A stretch of 64,000 nucleotides of DNA, from contig JANQLG010000009.1 in assembly GCA_028280715.1 (NCBI GenBank), forward strand, positions 17,586 through 81,585, given 5' to 3'. A model generated the notes under the pieces. It was not told the origin of the DNA, did not search any database, and was given only the letters and a program-made list of their open reading frames with translations. Source of the DNA: Spongiibacteraceae bacterium. GTDB lineage: Bacteria > Pseudomonadota > Gammaproteobacteria > Pseudomonadales > Dasaniaceae. Below are positions 61,172 through 64,000 of this stretch, piece after piece. The position numbers and the translations under genes were made by a program. How positions within the stretch are numbered: position 1 is the first letter of the stretch; each line of letters opens with the position of its first letter.

Positions 61172-62373
61172 ACATTCTCCTTCCATTTGGGAAACGGATC
61201 GCTCAAATTTAGCCAGTAGTCCTTACCTTTAAGCATTTCTTCTTCCGTTAACAAACATTCATCCAGTGCGCGAGTCACCGCCTCTTGATCCAAACCCTGG
61301 CCAATGAACACCAACTCCTGACGCATATCGCCAAAGGGTTCAACCCAATTCTTCATAATGGATTCGAGATACTCTTTATCTTCTGGCCAATTTGATTTAG
61401 GAATAGCTTTCCAGAACATACCTGCAAAACCATAACGAGCAATGCCTCCAGCCTGACTCCATTGGCCCGCAAATTCAGGCCGGGTAGCCAGCCAAAAATA
61501 ACCCTTAGAACGAATCAACTTGCCAAATTGTTTTGTGTTGTGAAGAAACTGAAAGAATTTTTCCGGATGGAAAGGACGACGAGCGACATAACTGAAACTG
61601 CCGATACCATACTCTTCGGTTTCAGGCACATGTTCACCACGCATCTCTTTAAGCCAGCCGGGTGCTTGCTGTGCACGTTCAAAATTAAATAAGCCAGTGT
61701 TAAGTACATCGTCAATATTGACGTTACCATTGGCTATCGGAATTATTCGCGCATGAGTATTGAGAGTCTTTAATATGGCAACCAATCGATCTAAATCAGG
61801 CTGTTCGATCAAATCCGTTTTGCTAATGAGAAGCACATCAGCAAACTCAACCTGATCAACCAGTAAGTCTGCAACGCTACGCTCATCCTCTTCTCCTAGA
61901 GACTCTCCAGCCTCCTGTAAATATTTAGCTTCATCATAATCCTTCAAGAAATTTACTGCGTCTACTACAGTGACCATAGTATCCAATGTGGCTACATCCG
62001 ATAATGAAACACCATTTTCATCCGCAAAGGTAAAGGTTTCAGCCACAGGTAAAGGCTCTGAAATACCTGTTGACTCGATCATCAGATAATCAAATCGCCC
62101 ATCTTGGGCCAGCTTATTAACCTCTAGTAATAGATCTTCACGCAAGGTACAGCAGATGCACCCATTGCTCATTTCAACTAATTTTTCTTCCTGATGGCTA
62201 AGTGATACTTCGTTCTGCACCATAGAAGCATCGATGTTAATCTCACTCATGTCATTGACTATGACAGCCACTTTGTTGCCTTGGCGGTTATTCAAAATAT
62301 GACTAAGCACTGTTGTCTTACCGGCACCAAGAAAGCCAGATAGCACTGTTACGGGTAATCGAGTCATTGTCAT
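61168..62373 (-). CDS. CobW/COG0523-family zinc GTPase metallochaperone
   Basis: A COG0523 GTPase (ZigA/ZagA/YjiA type), about 401 residues from ATG 62373 or 62367. The longer frame from 62421 begins inside a candidate operator and is rejected. Walker A GFLGAGKTT, the zinc-binding CxCC in NGCICCTLRED (C72, C74, C75), SKTDL as the guanine-specificity loop and a C-terminal CobW_C domain are visible. Such proteins deliver zinc to enzymes during zinc scarcity. It heads the operon with dksA2, DUF1826 and the SEC-C peptide. Confidence 0.92.
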   Translation of the reverse strand: MTMTRLPVTVLSGFLGAGKTTVLSHILNNRQGNKVAVIVNDMSEINIDASMVQNEVSLSHQEEKLVEMSNGCICCTLREDLLLEVNKLAQDGRFDYLMIESTGISEPLPVAETFTFADENGVSLSDVATLDTMVTVVDAVNFLKDYDEAKYLQEAGESLGEEDERSVADLLVDQVEFADVLLISKTDLIEQPDLDRLVAILKTLNTHARIIPIANGNVNIDDVLNTGLFNFERAQQAPGWLKEMRGEHVPETEEYGIGSFSYVARRPFHPEKFFQFLHNTKQFGKLIRSKGYFWLATRPEFAGQWSQAGGIARYGFAGMFWKAIPKSNWPEDKEYLESIMKNWVEPFGDMRQELVFIGQGLDQEAVTRALDECLLTEEEMLKGKDYWLNLSDPFPKWKENV

Positions 62374-62409
62374 ACGCTCCGATATGGGTTTGGCTGCGAA
62401 CAAGACGAT

Positions 62410-62426
62410 ATGATACAACATATCAT
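62410..62426 (-). promoter_or_regulatory. Candidate Zur-type operator of the cobW operon
   Basis: ATGATA (62410-62415) and TATCAT (62421-62426) form an inverted repeat around CAACA, about 37 bp upstream of the cobW start. The AT-rich dyad is loosely similar to the Zur box TGTTATA-N-TATAACA. A TTGATT -35-like element lies just upstream on the minus strand. Confidence 0.5.
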
Positions 62427-62535
62427 TTTTAGAGCAATCAATATCTCTAGAAACGACTATTAAGACTGCTGATCTGGAGGCCTTGTTTTAGGTTATTCGC
62501 TGGTATCAAACTCTTCCCGTATAATGCCCGCAACT

Positions 62536-62845
62536 GTTATCAGCTTCATGACATCATCCACGATATTTGGACCTTTTCAAATAATAAACAGGAATACAAA
62601 ATCAAGATGAATGGTAATAGAGCCTCAAATGATGGCGACTTAGTTAGGCGGTGGTGCAACTCAGGAAAAGGGCTCGCAGTAAAATCCTGTCTGGATATTT
62701 CCAACGAATTACTGACAGGAAAAGTCGCCAATCCATTACTCCTACTATTAGATTATTAAGAGATGTACTGAGGGAACATACTGCTGAAATTCTGCATAAA
62801 TTAGTTCAAAAGAATATTTTGCATAAAAGTATTCTGAAAAGCTGA
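62536..62845 (+). pseudogene. Decayed 3' fragment of a LysR regulator
   Basis: This block is a diverged copy of the last part of the lysR gene at 58209-59150 (from about 58780). It lacks the first two thirds. Compared with the intact gene it has a 61-bp deletion lying between two copies of CGTCAA (58967 and 59028 in the intact gene), which shifts the frame. The ending HKLVQKNILHKSILKS is nearly identical to the intact protein's C-terminus. It is not expected to encode a working protein. Confidence 0.9.
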
Positions 62846-63215
62846 TAGGAGGCAGACTAATCATGAATAATAATCTCTCATCAATTCACTCTTGATTTCC
62901 TATCTTTATGAAAGATTCCAATAACACTGGCAAAATCGGATTCTTATCACTTGGCTGGCCCAAGTCGTCAAGACTAATCCAATAACGAAATTTCACAAGA
63001 TCAACAGAGCCGCATAAACACCTAGAATAAAACCTTTGACATTACCCCTATTAGTCTATATCTTCGCGAGCAGCTAAAAGTAAGTCTTTTGTTTATTATC
63101 TCCATTTCGACGTTTCCTAGTTGTTCATCGTCCTGTAGTTTCTAAATTTCAGTCTATTTTCCGCTATACACGCCTGCTGAAGGCAAACTTATATTCAAAT
63201 TTCAGGATTAACATT
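62846..63215 (+). other. Leader region of the cold-shock gene
   Basis: About 370 bases without a gene. The first 70 still resemble sequence downstream of the intact lysR. The rest probably holds the promoter and long 5' leader typical of cold-shock mRNAs, but I see no clear cold box. Confidence 0.5.
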
Positions 63216-63425
63216 ATGTCTAATACCGTTACAGGAACCGTCAAGTGGTTCAACGAATCTAAAGGTTTTGGTTTTATCGAGCAACAGTCTGGGCCAGACG
63301 TATTTGCCCATTACAGTGCTATATCCAGTTCAGGGTTCAAAACTTTAGCTGAAGGCCAACAAGTAGAGTTTGTGGTTACTCAAGGTGCAAAAGGCCCGCA
63401 AGCCGAGAATATTACTGTTATTTAA
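63216..63425 (+). CDS. Cold-shock protein (CspA family)
   Basis: A 69-residue single cold-shock domain that binds single-stranded nucleic acid and melts RNA structure. RNP1 KGFGFIE and RNP2 VFAHYS are present, with [19 protein letters not shown] at the start. Length and sequence match the CspA family. A terminator follows 12 bases after the stop. Confidence 0.95.
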   Translation: MSNTVTGTVKWFNESKGFGFIEQQSGPDVFAHYSAISSSGFKTLAEGQQVEFVVTQGAKGPQAENITVI

Positions 63426-63437
63426 ACATCGCTTCTA

Positions 63438-63461
63438 AAAGCAGGCCGAAAGGTCTGCTTT
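63438..63461 (+). terminator. Terminator of the cold-shock gene
   Basis: AAAGCAGGCC (63438-63447), tetraloop GAAA and GGTCTGCTTT (63452-63461) form a 10-bp stem with one G-U pair, then TAT. Confidence 0.85.
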
Positions 63462-63624
63462 ATCAACTGAACACTGTCAAATCACACAATATGGGTGTAT
63501 GGTGAGATAACCCCATGTGGAATGCCCATCTCTTTGAATCTTTTGGTAGTTTAAGCCATCTGTAATTTTTCGATTTGCTCATTACTCATGTTCGTCTTAG
63601 AACATTTATTCATAGAGCAAATTG
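63462..63624. other. Intergenic region
   Basis: About 160 bases without a clear gene. A tiny minus-strand frame reading MSNEQIEKLQMA is too short to support as a gene. Confidence 0.4.
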
Positions 63625-64000
63625 ATGAACCACTACGAAACCAAAACTGAAACTATTGCGATTGCAGATATTTCTTTTGAAATCACTTCATTAAAAGACA
63701 AAACACAATTTTACGATCCTGAAGGCCAAGCTGAGTCACTAGGCATTTCCAGTGCTATGTGGCCGATATTCGGTTTAGTTTGGCCATCAAGCATTGTCTT
63801 GGCAAAAATTATTAATAATTTCGACCTCGATAATAAACGTATTCTGGAAGTCGGATGTGGAATTGCCGTTGCAAGTATTGTCGCTTCATCAAAAAACGCC
63901 GACATAACAGCAAGCGATTATCACCCTCTAACCAAAACGCTTCTAACTGAAAATATCAATGCCAACAACTTAACTTCAATAAAGTACTTCCATGGCGATT
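63625..64000 (+). CDS. Class I SAM methyltransferase (N-terminal part, runs off the window)
   Basis: An open frame from ATG 63625 to the window end (125 codons). It shows ILEVGCGIAVASIVAS, a SAM-binding motif I, with ITASDYHPL as motif post-I, preceded by SAMWPIFGLVWPSSIVLAKII, the layout of METTL21/23-type protein lysine methyltransferases. The rest is outside the window. Confidence 0.8.
   Translation, partial: MNHYETKTETIAIADISFEITSLKDKTQFYDPEGQAESLGISSAMWPIFGLVWPSSIVLAKIINNFDLDNKRILEVGCGIAVASIVASSKNADITASDYHPLTKTLLTENINANNLTSIKYFHGD

Noticed and set aside
62546..62731. Minus-strand frame over the lysR remnant
   Set aside because: An equivalent frame is antisense to the intact lysR (58799-58984); it is a shadow of lysR coding sequence.
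62651..62845. 64-codon plus-strand frame in the lysR remnant
   Set aside because: Only its second half is lysR-like; the first half is the wrong frame created by the 61-bp deletion.
1..64000. CRISPR arrays, prophage or insertion sequences
   Set aside because: No spacer-repeat arrays, integrase, capsid or transposase sequences were seen on either strand.

Overview
The window looks like chromosomal DNA of a flagellated, probably marine, gammaproteobacterium with moderate-to-low G+C. The support is gene order: the division cluster start (mraZ-rsmH-ftsL-ftsI-murE), dapA-bamC-MBL hydrolase, and cheR/cheV-flgA-flgM-flgN are arranged as in Pseudomonas and its relatives, and the CobW/DksA2/DUF1826 zinc-scarcity set also recalls Pseudomonas. 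Genus cannot be fixed by eye.

Layout. 1-4430: the dcw cluster on the minus strand, with a four-copy MraZ operator. 4.9-10.7 kb: housekeeping and orphan genes (DUF3581, class V aminotransferase, NUDIX, DUF1631, DUF3806). 10.8-11.5 kb: a small membrane protein plus XRE repressor module with two candidate operators. 11.6-14.4 kb: dapA, bamC and an MBL hydrolase. 14.4-18.3 kb: chemotaxis and flagellar genes with a textbook sigma-28 promoter before flgM. 18.6-21.5 kb: a surface lipoprotein subtilase. 21.5-23.9 kb: an arsenosugar-type operon (arsS and two glycosyltransferases). 24-25.9 kb: gpt, two orphan genes and tRNA-Arg(CCT) with its own promoter and terminator. 26.1-30.1 kb: a BlaI-BlaR1/TonB-TonB-ExbD-SIMPL operon behind three copies of a GCTA-N6-TAGC operator. 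30.1-40.1 kb: mixed genes, including a bacterial cereblon-like CULT-domain protein, cytochrome P460, DUF3015/DUF4105, rluA, sseA, uppP and a lipoprotein NUDIX enzyme. 40.2-45.5 kb: two hybrid sensor kinases and a PilZ protein. 45.5-50 kb: a double pterin-synthase protein, a frameshifted SEC-C pseudogene and an M1 peptidase/DUF6702 pair. 50-54.4 kb: small accessory genes, an ArsR/AHSA1 pair and a SEL1-TonB chimera. 54.7-55.9 kb: arsR-arsH with a perfect palindromic operator. 55.9-59.2 kb: SDR, DUF1330 and MDR genes divergent from a LysR regulator. 59.4-62.5 kb: a zinc-scarcity island (His-rich protein, CobW, DksA2, DUF1826, SEC-C peptide) lying between the intact lysR and a decayed copy of its 3' end. 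63.2-64 kb: a cold-shock protein and the start of a methyltransferase.

The most distinctive items are the CULT-domain protein, the zinc-scarcity island bounded by duplicated lysR sequence, the BlaI/BlaR1-TonB-ExbD operon, and the arsenic genes split over two loci with no arsM in the window. Coordinates of starts were chosen from start codons, Shine-Dalgarno (SD) sites and family lengths; no database search was run.
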